64,000 nucleotides of DNA from Haloterrigena turkmenica DSM 5511 (GTDB lineage Archaea; Halobacteriota; Halobacteria; Halobacteriales; Natrialbaceae): the NCBI RefSeq assembly GCF_000025325.1, contig NC_013743.1:3224001-3288000 (forward strand). Direction: 5' to 3'. The position numbers were made by a program, and so were the translations under genes. Numbering within the stretch: the stretch's first letter is position 1; every line of letters starts with the position of its first letter. Shown piece after piece: positions 17,079-25,214 of this stretch. The notes beneath the pieces were generated by a model. It saw nothing but the letters and a program-made list of their open reading frames with translations, made no database searches and was not told the DNA's origin.

Positions 17079-18278
17079 CTAGTCGGACTCGTTACAGGCG
17101 GCGATGATGACCTCGGGATCGTCGATCAACCGGTTTTCCATGTAGTTGCCCTTCCCCTTCCCGGCCCACTTGCGCTCCTGGTCGATGATCGAGAGGAACT
17201 CGAGCTCCGAGAGGATGTCCCGAATCCGGCGCAGCTTCAGGTGTTCGGAACCGTCGCGGTCGCAGAGGCGCTTGTAGAGATCGTAGACCTCGTTGGTCGT
17301 CACGGGCGCGTCGTCGCCCTCCTTCTGCTGGGTCAGCAGCGCCATCGCCTCGAGGACGAGTTTCGCGTGGCTGGGGCTCTTGGAGATGAGTTCGGCCAGC
17401 CGGCTGGTCTCCTCGCGCTCGTGGGCCTGATCGACGCAGGACTCCGTGACGGTCTCGAGGGCGTTCTCCTCGGCGATCTCGCCGGCGAACCGGAGGATGT
17501 CGATCGCCTTCCGCGCGTCGCCGTGTTCGCGGGCCGCGAGCGCGGCTACACGTGGGATGACGCCGTCCTCGAGGACGCCCTCGTGGAACGCGTCCGACCG
17601 GGAGCGGAGGATCTCGCGAATCTGGGTCGCATCGTAGGGTGAGAAAACGTACTCGCGTTCACAGAGGCTGGACTTGATCCGCTCGTCCAGCGAGTCCTTG
17701 TAGCGGACCTTGTTCGAGATGCCGATGACGCCGACCGTGCTCTCGGTGAGTTTGCCGGATTCGACGGCTCTCGAGAGTTGCATCAGGATGTCGTCGTCCT
17801 CGATCTTGTCGACCTCGTCTAAGATGATCAGGGCGACGTCGTAGCGGGTGTCGACGATGTGCCACAGGCGACGGTAGTACTCGGCCGTGCTCAGCCCCGA
17901 GTGGGGGATCGAGACGTCGGTCTCGGCGTGGTCGTTGAGCTGATGGCCGGCCGACTGGACGGCCTGGGTCTCCGTCGATTCCTGCAGGCAGTCGACGTAC
18001 GCGACGCCGATCGAGACGTCGTTGTCCTCCGCGCGTTCGATCGCCTGATTCGTGATGAATTTCGAACAGAGGGATTTCCCGGTTCCCGTCTTTCCGTAGA
18101 CGAGCACGTTGTTCGGCGTGTTCCCCCGCGTGGCCGGTTTGATCGCGTTCGCGAGGTTCGTTAGTTCGTCCTCGCGGCCGATGATCCGATCGCCGTCCGG
18201 GAGGTGCGAGACCTGCAGGAGCTCCTTGTTCCGGAAGATCTCGTTCTCGCTGCCGAAGTAATCCATCGAATCCGACAT
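17079..18278 (-). CDS. orc1: Orc1/Cdc6-type replication initiator
   Basis: 399 residues. AAA+ ATPase with Walker A GKTGTGKS (residues 62-69), Walker B LIILDEVD, sensor-1 GISNKVRYKDSLDERIKSSL and arginine-containing sensor-2 region (GDARKAIDILRFAGEIA), then a C-terminal winged helix (about 290-395). It binds origin boxes and loads MCM. The gene reads away from the repeat-rich region 18279-19592, the usual initiator-origin arrangement. A TATA-like TTTAAG (minus strand, about 18309-18315) is 30-37 bases upstream of the start, and the first box (18330-18341) lies just behind it, so autoregulation is plausible. Confidence 0.95.
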   Translation of the reverse strand: MSDSMDYFGSENEIFRNKELLQVSHLPDGDRIIGREDELTNLANAIKPATRGNTPNNVLVYGKTGTGKSLCSKFITNQAIERAEDNDVSIGVAYVDCLQESTETQAVQSAGHQLNDHAETDVSIPHSGLSTAEYYRRLWHIVDTRYDVALIILDEVDKIEDDDILMQLSRAVESGKLTESTVGVIGISNKVRYKDSLDERIKSSLCEREYVFSPYDATQIREILRSRSDAFHEGVLEDGVIPRVAALAAREHGDARKAIDILRFAGEIAEENALETVTESCVDQAHEREETSRLAELISKSPSHAKLVLEAMALLTQQKEGDDAPVTTNEVYDLYKRLCDRDGSEHLKLRRIRDILSELEFLSIIDQERKWAGKGKGNYMENRLIDDPEVIIAACNESD

Positions 18279-18329
18279 TCAGGTACTAGGGACAGTACGC
18301 CGTAGCACCTTAAACGCTCGGAACCGAAG

Positions 18330-18811
18330 TGCCGCTGTATAGACGAGATTTCCTCGAGAGAGATCCCGAACGGTGATAATCACACCCCGGAGTGCCGCTG
18401 TATAGTCGGTGACGCATCGCTCGGTTCCGCTGTATCGATTTCGGAACGACCCGTGGCGACCGGCGGGAGAGCGACTGCGGAGGCGACCCCGGAGTGCCGC
18501 TGTATAACTGCGGCCACACCCCGCGGTTCCGCTGTATAGCGACGCCGAATTACCGCGATATCCGTCGGGGGACCCCGGAGTGCCGCTGTATGCCGGTGGG
18601 TCACACGCGACGGCCGGCGCCCGCTCGACCGCAACAGAGAGGGAGCCACGCGGCCGTCACCGGGGGTATCGGAACCGAACCGATGAACGGGGCGGATACC
18701 GTAGTTCCGCTGTATCGGATAAAAAGAGTTTCTATCGGAACTGCACCGTTCGGTTTCCACACCGCGGTGCCGCTGTATGCGGAGACACACACCCCGCGGT
18801 GCCGCTGTAAC
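18330..18811 (+). repeat. Nine direct origin-box repeats
   Basis: Core T(G/T)CCGCTGTAT, all on the plus strand, at 18330-18341, 18393-18404, 18425-18435, 18495-18506, 18527-18538, 18581-18592, 18705-18716, 18768-18779 and 18800-18811 (last one ends TGTAA). Most are preceded by CACACCCCG or GACCCCGGAG, giving an extended consensus of about 20 bases. Next to an initiator gene these are best read as origin recognition boxes. Confidence 0.85.
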
Positions 18812-18850
18812 GGTGTGACGGTGGGTGTCGACTCGAAGCGAGGGTGAGGC

Positions 18851-18889
18851 GGGGTGGATGGGGTAGAGTCGGGCAGGGTCGGGTGGGGG
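18851..18889 (+). repeat. G-run tract, possible G-quadruplex
   Basis: Six runs of three or more Gs within 39 bases: 18851-18854, 18860-18863, 18871-18873, 18876-18878, 18881-18883 and 18885-18889. The last four are separated by loops of only two, two and one base. It lies 40 bases past the last direct box. Confidence 0.55.
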
Positions 18890-19135
18890 CACTCATGGAG
18901 CCACGGCGGTGTGGAAACCAGTCAATAGCGCTCGGCGAACGTACCGAGACGGACGGTGACAGCAACCGCGGTCAGCTCGATAGCGTCAGCTCCAGGAGAA
19001 TCATCGACGGAGCTGCTGGTTGAAGCGCCGTGACGAACTCGGCGATTGAAGCAGTAACCGAAACACCGAGAGAATCGGCGATTCCGACCGTCGATCCAGA
19101 ACGAAGGGTGGAGTTCGCCTCGAGCGGCGAGTCCT

Positions 19136-19183
19136 CGTCCAATACCGATTGGACGGCAAATCGTCCAATACACTCAATGGACG
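19136..19183. repeat. Two adjacent small hairpins in the origin region
   Basis: CGTCCAAT (19136-19143) pairs with ATTGGACG (19148-19155) around a 4-base loop; a second CGTCCAAT at 19162-19169 is followed by TGGACG (19178-19183), giving a 6-bp stem. The left arm is thus a direct repeat as well. Confidence 0.45.
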
Positions 19184-19310
19184 CTAACACAGAACTAGTA
19201 TTTAGTAGTGGTGATTAGTCATGGATTCAAACAGGCGACTGAAAGCGGTCCAGCAGTCGTTCACAGCCGATTCCGGCGTTTTCTCGAGCGACGCGGGATC
19301 TCTCGGACCT

Positions 19311-19322
19311 ATACAGCGGCAA
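19311..19322 (-). repeat. Inverted origin box
   Basis: TATACAGCGGCA, the reverse complement of TGCCGCTGTATA. The extended match (ACACCCC before the core on the minus strand) also agrees with the direct copies. It faces the direct array from about 500 bp away, as expected for boxes flanking an unwinding element. Confidence 0.75.
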
Positions 19323-19592
19323 CGAGGGGTGTGTCTCTCGAGTCTACCCACTACTCTCGCGTAGATAATGTCGAAATAGCGAACACATCCTCGAGACGCT
19401 TTCGAAGATCGAGCACTGAACGACAGTCGAACGTCCGCGAACGTCGACCGAACAACGACGAACGGCAATCGAACAGTCAGACGGCAAGCAGAATCGAACA
19501 GCCGAACAACGAGCAGCCAACCGAGCGATGATTGTCCGAGAGAACTCGAGCAGTCGAGTCGCGATTACTCTTCGGTGCAAACCGCGACAGGA

Positions 19593-20255
19593 TCACTCGT
19601 CGGCGCAGATCTCGACGAAGTTCCGCAGGATCTGCAGCCCCGTCTCCCCGCTCTTTTCGGGGTGGAACTGCGTGCCGAAGACGGTCCCCTCCTCGTTGGC
19701 GACGATCGAGGGGAACTCGCGCTCGTAGTCGGTCATCGCGACCGCCGCGTTCTCGTCGTCAGGGACGGCGTAATAGGAGTGAACGAAGTAGGCGTACTGG
19801 CCGTCGACACCCTGTACGAGCGGGTGGTCGCGCTGAACGTCCAGTTCGTTCCAGCCCATGTGGGGCACCTTCTGGCCCTCCGCAAAGCGGACGTTGGTGC
19901 CCGGGATCAGATCCAGTCCCTGGACGGCCGACTCGCCGTCGTTCTCGCCCTCCTCGCTGGTCGTCAGCAGCATCTGCATGCCGAGGCAGATCCCGAACAG
20001 CGGGGTGCCGCTCTCGGCGACCTCGAGGAGGTCCTCGCGGAGCGGATCGGCGTTCTCGACGCCCTCGCGGAACGCGCCGACGCCGGGGAGGACGACGCCG
20101 TCCGCGTCGGCGAAGGCGTCCGGATCGTCGGTGATCTCGACATCGGCGCCCGCGCGCTCGAGACCGCGAGTGACGCTCCGGAGGTTCCCCAGACCGTAGT
20201 CGACGACGACGACCGAGGCGAGGGACTGCTCGCTGGAAGTCGAAAGCGTGCTCAT
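19593..20255 (-). CDS. hisH: Imidazole glycerol phosphate synthase, glutaminase subunit
   Basis: 220 residues. HisH hydrolyses glutamine and feeds ammonia to HisF in histidine synthesis. Seen: VVVDYGLGNLRSV start, oxyanion-strand motif LPGVGAF, nucleophile Cys90 in FGICLGMQ and His-Glu in QFHPEKSG. Start ATG at 20255. No other his gene is adjacent, as is common for scattered his genes in haloarchaea. Confidence 0.95.
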   Translation of the reverse strand: MSTLSTSSEQSLASVVVVDYGLGNLRSVTRGLERAGADVEITDDPDAFADADGVVLPGVGAFREGVENADPLREDLLEVAESGTPLFGICLGMQMLLTTSEEGENDGESAVQGLDLIPGTNVRFAEGQKVPHMGWNELDVQRDHPLVQGVDGQYAYFVHSYYAVPDDENAAVAMTDYEREFPSIVANEEGTVFGTQFHPEKSGETGLQILRNFVEICADE

Positions 20256-20366
20256 ACCGGTACTCGGTGCGGCGCGTTGAAGTCAATTACTGTTCGCGCA
20301 GTCTCGAGCACGAGTGCGTAGTCTCGAGCGCTGGCGTGCTGCTCTGATCGGTCGGAAACACAACGC

Positions 20367-20972
20367 TCAGAACCCGTCGAGTCGCGTCTGTCCGCTGTCG
20401 CCGTCGCCGACATCCGCCAGCTCCGCCGCCCGCTCGAGCGCGTTCTCGAAGGTCTCCTCCTGGCTGCGGTCGTACAGCGTCGCCGCCGGGTGGACACAGA
20501 GGAGGACTCGCTGTGGCATCCCGTTGATTCGGACCTCCTCGAGCGAGCCGGCCTCCTTGGTCACGGCCACCGAGCGCTCGAGCAGGTGCTCGCTGGGGAC
20601 TTTCCCCAGCGTGACGATCACGTCCGGATCGAGGCGTTCGATCTCCGTCTCGAGGTAGCTCCGACAGTTCGCGAGTTCGTCTTTCGTGGGGTCGCGGTTC
20701 TCCGGCGGCCGACAGCGTACGCAGTTGGTGATGCGGACGTCCGTCCGATCCAGCCCGACCGTTCGCAGGCCGTCGTCGAGGACGGTGCCGCTGCGTCCGA
20801 CGAAGGGTTCGCCCTGTTCGTCCTCGTTGGCCCCGGGTCCCTCGCCGACGAACAGCAGGTCGGCGTCCTCGGGCCCGACGCCGTTGACGATCCGACTCCG
20901 GGAGTCCACGAGTTTCGGACAGCGCGTACACTCGGTCACGCAGAGGCCGTCCATCGCTTCCGACTCGTCCAT
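20367..20972 (-). CDS. Family-4-like uracil-DNA glycosylase
   Basis: 201 residues from ATG 20972. Iron-sulfur-type UDG: Cys pairs CTRC near the N-terminus and CVRC about 75 residues later, motif A GEGPGANEDEQG and motif B around CVHPAATL. The enzyme removes uracil from DNA in base-excision repair, important for deaminated cytosine in a GC-rich genome. The frame continues 15 codons upstream, but that part is Arg-rich and unlike the family start. hisH lies downstream in the same direction, 111 bases away. Confidence 0.88.
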   Translation of the reverse strand: MDESEAMDGLCVTECTRCPKLVDSRSRIVNGVGPEDADLLFVGEGPGANEDEQGEPFVGRSGTVLDDGLRTVGLDRTDVRITNCVRCRPPENRDPTKDELANCRSYLETEIERLDPDVIVTLGKVPSEHLLERSVAVTKEAGSLEEVRINGMPQRVLLCVHPAATLYDRSQEETFENALERAAELADVGDGDSGQTRLDGF

Positions 20973-21161
20973 ACGGTCCGAGACAGGCGGTCGCCTCCTA
21001 CGTCTTTCGGGATACACCTCGTACTCGAAGCTATCGGCTCGTTCACTCGCGTGGGGTCCGTCATCGCAGAATTCGTGACCGCAAACGTGGTGAAAGCCCC
21101 TTTCAGTCCCACCCAGCGGTGAATCGTCTGGACTGCTATCGCGTATCCAATTCCAGTCGGG

Positions 21162-21749
21162 TTACGTCGGATCCTCTTCGTCAGTCTCGAGCGATCCGAC
21201 GAACGAATCGCCCGCTCGAGCGGCCGCCCTCGCGACTCGGATCGGCTCCGGACGACCGCCGTCGGGCGTGAACGCGCGCACGACCGCGGCCGCCTCGTCG
21301 CGATCGCAGCCGCAGTGGCGCACGTAGACGGTCTCGCCGTTGACCGACAGTTCGCGACGGTCCGGAAGCGAGCGGTAGGTCTCGAGGCGCTCCTCGAGTT
21401 CCCGTCCGGAGAAGGCGTCTCGGAGGCCGGCCTCGAGGCCGTCGCTCGCCTCGAAGGTGACGGCGATCACCGGCCGATCGGCAGCCTCCTGGACGCGAGA
21501 CGGGTCGAGAAAATTGTACCACGCGGGTGCGACGGCGCCGAGCAGGACGTACCGGACGTCGGGGCGACCCAACTCGGCGACCAGTTCCACAGCGGCCTCG
21601 GTCGCGTCGGTGCCGCCGACGGTACACCGACGATAGGCCAGTCCGTCGAGGACGCGGTCGGCACGGACGACGGCACCAGCGAGCGTGCTTCGGTCCGCGT
21701 CGCGACGAAACGACTCGGCGATGCCCAGCGCCCGCACCCCGGGCTTCAT
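21162..21749 (-). CDS. DUF99 family protein
   Basis: 195 residues. Matches the archaeal DUF99 (UPF0215) pattern: MKPGVRALGIAES start, GTDAT, YVLLGAVAPAWYNFLD, and VIAVTFE. The family is structurally related to endonuclease V, but the activity is not known. The start overlaps by one base the stop of the upstream gene (TGATG at 21747-21751), so translation is probably coupled. Confidence 0.85.
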   Translation of the reverse strand: MKPGVRALGIAESFRRDADRSTLAGAVVRADRVLDGLAYRRCTVGGTDATEAAVELVAELGRPDVRYVLLGAVAPAWYNFLDPSRVQEAADRPVIAVTFEASDGLEAGLRDAFSGRELEERLETYRSLPDRRELSVNGETVYVRHCGCDRDEAAAVVRAFTPDGGRPEPIRVARAAARAGDSFVGSLETDEEDPT

Positions 21750-21922
21750 CAGGTCTCGTCTTTGATTTCTTTGAGCCGATCGAGCAGTTCGTCGCTGGAC
21801 GCACCGTTTTCGAACTCGATCGTTCCTTCGTGGCTGTTCTCGTCGGATTTCACCGCGTCGTCGTCGTCAAAATCAGCGTCGACTTCCTGTTGCTCGGATT
21901 CGTCGTAGCTCCCGAATCCCAT
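21749..21922 (-). CDS. Small acidic protein, DUF5786-like
   Basis: 57 residues, beginning MGFGSYDESEQQE and ending DELLDRLKEIKDET, with an Asp-rich middle. This start and end match from memory the haloarchaeal DUF5786 family of about 60 residues; function unknown. It overlaps the DUF99 start by one base and is therefore the first gene of a two-gene unit. Codon usage is GC3-rich and acidic as for real genes here. Confidence 0.78.
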   Translation of the reverse strand: MGFGSYDESEQQEVDADFDDDDAVKSDENSHEGTIEFENGASSDELLDRLKEIKDET

Positions 21923-22110
21923 ACAGTGATCTCTTCGGGCTTACGATTGAAAAATTTCGTGGTTACCTGTTTATCTGCGGTTATGTTATCGCTAGAACAC
22001 GCTGCGGTCGTTGGCCGACACCCGACGGCCCGCGAGCGACCTGCGACAGCAGACAACAGCGAGCGACCGCGACGCAACCGTTTTTGAGGCCGGCCCTCGA
22101 GCCATCCCGT

Positions 22111-22728
22111 ATGGAGGTCCATCACGTCACCGAGGACGCGGAGACGTTCACCTGCAACGCATTCCTCACGGTCGGTGAGGACGGAACGGCGACGCTGGTC
22201 GACGCCGGCGCGTGGGACGGCGTCGTCGACGAGATCCGGAGCCACGTCGACGACGTCGAGAGCGTCGTCATGACCCACCAACACGGCGATCACGTCGAGC
22301 GACTCGAGGCCGTCGTCGACGCCTTCGATCCCGACGTCTACGCCTACGACGACCACCCGACCCGCACCGACGCGATCGAGGACGGCGACACCGTTACCAT
22401 CGGCGACGAGGCGTTCGACGTGGTCTACACGCCCGGACACGCGGATGACCACGTCTCCTTCGTCTCCGAGTCGTCGCTGTTCTCGGGCGACGTGGTCGTC
22501 CACGACGACGGCGCCTTCGACTACGGCAGCTTCGGCCGCACCGACATGGCCGGCCAGTCCCGCGAACGGCTCATCGAGAGCATCGAAGACCTCCTCGAGC
22601 GGATGCCCGAAGACGTCGAACATATGTACGCCGGCCACGGCGGCGTCTTCCACGGGGACGTCCGGGACGTCGTGGCGACGGCGCTCGAGCGAGCGGAGAA
22701 GCGCGAACCGAAGTATCCCGACGAGTGA
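22111..22728 (+). CDS. Metallo-beta-lactamase-fold hydrolase
   Basis: 205 residues from ATG 22111. Zinc motif THQHGDHVE (HxHxDH) near residue 57, followed by TPGHADDH, LFSGD and a C-terminal GHGG, the complete set of metal ligands for a two-zinc MBL hydrolase. It is of glyoxalase-II-like size, but the true substrate is open. A shorter start than the open frame is used because the nine codons before the ATG are non-acidic and the initiation at MEVHHV fits the family. Confidence 0.88.
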   Translation: MEVHHVTEDAETFTCNAFLTVGEDGTATLVDAGAWDGVVDEIRSHVDDVESVVMTHQHGDHVERLEAVVDAFDPDVYAYDDHPTRTDAIEDGDTVTIGDEAFDVVYTPGHADDHVSFVSESSLFSGDVVVHDDGAFDYGSFGRTDMAGQSRERLIESIEDLLERMPEDVEHMYAGHGGVFHGDVRDVVATALERAEKREPKYPDE

Positions 22729-22865
22729 GCGTACCGGAGACGCCCGTTTCGCGCACCCGTGATTTCGACGGCGCGGTTGCACTCGAAGCGTAGTCGCCAT
22801 TCAAAGGGGCGCACAGTCGCCACTCGAGGAGCGCGTGTTGAGAGAACGAAAACGGAGAGTCCGCG

Positions 22866-23015
22866 TTATGCTGCGCGGGGTTCCTTCGCCTTGGGGCGGA
22901 GGTTCTTGTAGCCGCACTTGCGACAGCGGTCAGCTCCCGGGGAGTTGCGGGCGTTACAGCGCATGCAGATCATCTTCTCGAGCGTCCGTTTCTCGGCGGC
23001 GTCGAAACTTGGCAT
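22866..23015 (-). CDS. rpl40e: Ribosomal protein L40e
   Basis: 49 residues, full length for archaeal L40e: [10 protein letters not shown] start, zinc ribbon CMRC ... CRKCG, and a basic tail (KNLRPKAKE). Part of the large ribosomal subunit. On the minus strand 52 bases beyond the end of the TnpB gene. In haloarchaea this gene is, as far as I recall, usually next to the tsr3-type gene; here the TnpB element lies between them. Confidence 0.93.
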   Translation of the reverse strand: MPSFDAAEKRTLEKMICMRCNARNSPGADRCRKCGYKNLRPKAKEPRAA

Positions 23016-23066
23016 ACCGGCCCGTTAGCCAGTGGTGCATATAATCGCTGTGATTGTATGGCTTCG

Positions 23067-24368
23067 TCAGCTACCCACCGCTGAAGCGGTGGGCTTGTCA
23101 GTGGACTCCCGTTCTGCCGACACGTAGGTGTCGGACGCCACATCGCTGGCGTTCACGGTCATTGTCCCTGACTTCAGGGCGTACTGACAGAACGCCCCTC
23201 CAGTGGGGGACTTCTGCCCCCGCTGGAGCTTGAGCGCGAGCTTCCGTGCTACGTTCTTCGCTGCATTGTAATCCGAATTCGCCGTATAGGAGCAGTCAAG
23301 ACACTCGAAGTGTTGGCCATCGCGGTTCTCCTCAAGCGTACAGCCACACTTCGAGCATTGCTGGCTCGTGTACTGCGGGTTCACCGTCTTCACGACGATA
23401 CCATACTCTTCGGCCTTGTACGCAACCTGCGTCTGGACGGCGTTGAACGCCCACTGCTGGAACTTCTTGCTGTCGCTGATGTGCTCTCGAATCCGTTCCA
23501 AGTTCTCGAATGCGATGTGCGTGCAGTCGTGGCGGCAGGCTTCTTGAACGATTTCTTTGGATACGCGATGGAGGGAGTCACGGCTCCACCGTCCGAACCG
23601 ATCACCGATACGCTGGTAGGTCAGATGGGCACTACGCGTACCCATTTGCTGGAGGCTAGCACGCCGTTTCTCGAACTCACGACGCTGGTGGTTAAGGTAG
23701 TCCGCATTACCGACGAACTTGCCCGTTGAAGTAACGGCGATGTGGTCGTCGACGTTACAGTCCACGCCGAGGACTTTCGAATCCTCGGCTTTCTCAGGAC
23801 TCTCAACGTCGAATTCCTGCTTCATCACCGCATTAAGGTAGAACTCGTCGGCTTCGCTATCGTAGTGGACGGTGCTCGTACTGAACGAGTAATCCTCGTT
23901 GAGCAGGTACTCGCCGTGAGGGGTGCCTTCAGGGTTCTCCGGGAGGTCGTACTCGCATTCGACACGGCCGTTGGGCGTGGCGAGACTGACATGGTCGCGG
24001 TGGTACGTGGCGGCACGCTTGTCGTAGACGAGACTGAACGTCGTGTACTCGGGTTGGCTGACGTTTTCCGCGTCTGCAAGCCTGTCTACCGCGTTGTCGA
24101 TGTCTTTGATGGCGCGTTTGATGGCCTTCTGGACGAGGTTGGCGTGGAGATAGTCGGTTTCCTCGCGGAGGTCTTCGTAGAGGGCGTCTTCGGCTTTTGA
24201 CTTGCTCGTGATGCAGTCCTCGTCTGGGTAGCGCCACGCCCACTCGCTGGTGCGGTTTGCGCAGTAGTGGAAGCGGTCGTTAGTGGCGTGGAGGTCGCTC
24301 TTGCGGTCGTCGGGCACCTCGAGTCGGACTCGGACAGTGCGTGTGACCTTCCACGCCATATACGTCAC
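23067..24368 (-). CDS. tnpB: TnpB, RNA-guided endonuclease of an IS200/IS605-type element
   Basis: 433 residues. RuvC-type catalytic residues are all present: Asp203 (LGVDCNVDD), Glu288 (IAFENLERI) and Asp366 (NSDYNAAKN). Zinc finger Cys338, Cys341, Cys356, Cys359 lies between the last two. An intact TnpB cuts DNA using a guide RNA made from the element's 3' end. No TnpA transposase is present, so the element is of the IS1341 type and depends on TnpA in trans. A hairpin (23074-23093) sits inside the last codons, just before the stop at 23067-23069, where the omega RNA is expected. The first codons (MTYMAWKVTRTVRVRLEVPDD) leave a second ATG at codon 4. Confidence 0.95.
   Translation of the reverse strand: MTYMAWKVTRTVRVRLEVPDDRKSDLHATNDRFHYCANRTSEWAWRYPDEDCITSKSKAEDALYEDLREETDYLHANLVQKAIKRAIKDIDNAVDRLADAENVSQPEYTTFSLVYDKRAATYHRDHVSLATPNGRVECEYDLPENPEGTPHGEYLLNEDYSFSTSTVHYDSEADEFYLNAVMKQEFDVESPEKAEDSKVLGVDCNVDDHIAVTSTGKFVGNADYLNHQRREFEKRRASLQQMGTRSAHLTYQRIGDRFGRWSRDSLHRVSKEIVQEACRHDCTHIAFENLERIREHISDSKKFQQWAFNAVQTQVAYKAEEYGIVVKTVNPQYTSQQCSKCGCTLEENRDGQHFECLDCSYTANSDYNAAKNVARKLALKLQRGQKSPTGGAFCQYALKSGTMTVNASDVASDTYVSAERESTDKPTASAVGS
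23074..23093 (-). repeat. Right-end hairpin of the TnpB element
   Basis: CCCACCGCT, loop GA, AGCGGTGGG. Located within the final codons of tnpB, so protein and RNA structure are encoded together. Confidence 0.8.
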
Positions 24369-24461
24369 ATTGTGACGATTTTCTTTATTAATAGTTTTGA
24401 CTATGTTCGGGAGTCAGTCGTGGCTAGAAGCGTGGTTGTACTCACAAGTGACGCGCTTCCT

Positions 24462-24481
24462 CCCACGGCTAAAGCCGTGGG
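24462..24481 (-). repeat. Left-end hairpin of the TnpB element
   Basis: CCCACGGCT, loop AA, AGCCGTGGG, 93 bases upstream of the tnpB start. An AT-rich stretch at about 24375-24400 between hairpin and gene probably holds the tnpB promoter. Confidence 0.8.
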
Positions 24482-24599
24482 ATTCCGCGCTGCTACCGCT
24501 GTGACGGCACTTCGGCGTCCGCGCCTATCACGGGCGAAGCCATCTGCCGGCCACAGCGAATCCCTCCGGAGACCGTCGGGCCACGTAGCGCGCCGCCGA

Positions 24600-25103
24600 T
24601 CACTCCTCGTCGGCCAGATACTCCTCCTGGACCGCGACGACCTCGCTCGAGTCGGCGCACTCGCTGTACCGACGGAGGGGTTCCTCGTTGAGCGTCAGAA
24701 ACGTCTCCCCCCAGCGAAACGGCTCGAGGAGTTCCTCGGCCCGCTCTCGGTCGCCGAAGATACAACAGGCGGCAGCCAGCGCCTCGACGGTCGTCAGTCG
24801 GAACGGCCGGCCGTAGTTGACCGGATTCGCGGCGACGAGGAAGGGCAGCGCCCGATGGACGCCGCGCATTTTGAACGACGCCGCCTCGGCGGACTCCCAC
24901 GAGCAGTCCAGCGCGACCAGCGTCCCCAGCCCCTCCTCGGCGTCGGCCGGCGACAGCGCCCGCTCGGCGTGGGGGTTGAGGACGACGCCGTAGGGCACCT
25001 GCCCCATCGACCGGTAGAGGGTCGCCTCGTCGAACTTCTCGAGGCGCTTCGCGGTGCACTTCTTCGGGTCGTCGTCGCCCTCGTAGTAGACGTGACACTC
25101 CAC
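24600..25103 (-). CDS. tsr3: 16S rRNA aminocarboxypropyltransferase-like (Tsr3, DUF367)
   Basis: 167 residues from GTG 25103. Matches Tsr3: [19 protein letters not shown] start, the conserved [39 protein letters not shown] and EALAAAC motifs. The enzyme transfers the aminocarboxypropyl group of SAM to a small-subunit rRNA pseudouridine; the DDDPKKCT phrase is typical of archaeal members. The open frame begins at an ATG at 25136, but its 11 extra codons contain no family sequence. Downstream in the same direction lies the TnpB element, then rpl40e. Confidence 0.88.
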   Translation of the reverse strand: MECHVYYEGDDDPKKCTAKRLEKFDEATLYRSMGQVPYGVVLNPHAERALSPADAEEGLGTLVALDCSWESAEAASFKMRGVHRALPFLVAANPVNYGRPFRLTTVEALAAACCIFGDRERAEELLEPFRWGETFLTLNEEPLRRYSECADSSEVVAVQEEYLADEE

Positions 25104-25214
25104 GCCGGGAGGTTGGACGCAGCGGGAGAAAAACACCGCGGAACGCGGGCCACGAACCGCGGAGCGAGTCGGTCCTCGAGCCAGCGGTGTCCGGCCGCAG
25201 GTTCGAGACGAGCG

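Larger units (their letters stand above)
18279..19592. other. Candidate chromosomal replication origin (oriC)
   Basis: A 1.3-kb gene-free region between orc1 and hisH. It holds nine direct copies and one inverted copy of a T(G/T)CCGCTGTAT box, a dense G-run tract (18851-18889), paired hairpins (19136-19183) and a comparatively AT-rich stretch around 19184-19225 between the direct and inverted boxes that could serve as the unwinding element. From about 19400 to 19530 there are degenerate CGAACA-type repeats. No credible coding sequence was found. Confidence 0.8.
23067..24481 (-). mobile_element. IS1341-type TnpB-only insertion element (approximate limits)
   Basis: Contains tnpB plus a perfect stem-loop at each end, in the same orientation: 9-bp stem CCCACGGCT/AGCCGTGGG with 2-base loop at 24462-24481 (left end) and CCCACCGCT/AGCGGTGGG with 2-base loop at 23074-23093 (right end). 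The two hairpins differ by compensated bases in the stem, as for TnpA recognition hairpins. Exact cleavage sites lie a few to a few tens of bases outside and cannot be read from one copy. The element sits between rpl40e and tsr3, all on the minus strand. Confidence 0.8.

Noticed and set aside
19208-19531. 107-codon plus-strand frame in the origin region
   Set aside because: Encodes degenerate Arg/Asn/Ser repeats, overlaps the inverted origin box and has no acidic coding character.
21078-21120. Hairpin GAAAG-CCC-CTTTC near TCCCACCCAGCGG
   Set aside because: Looks like a dispersed haloarchaeal sequence phrase, but one copy in the window gives no way to define it as an element; it is not a CRISPR repeat.
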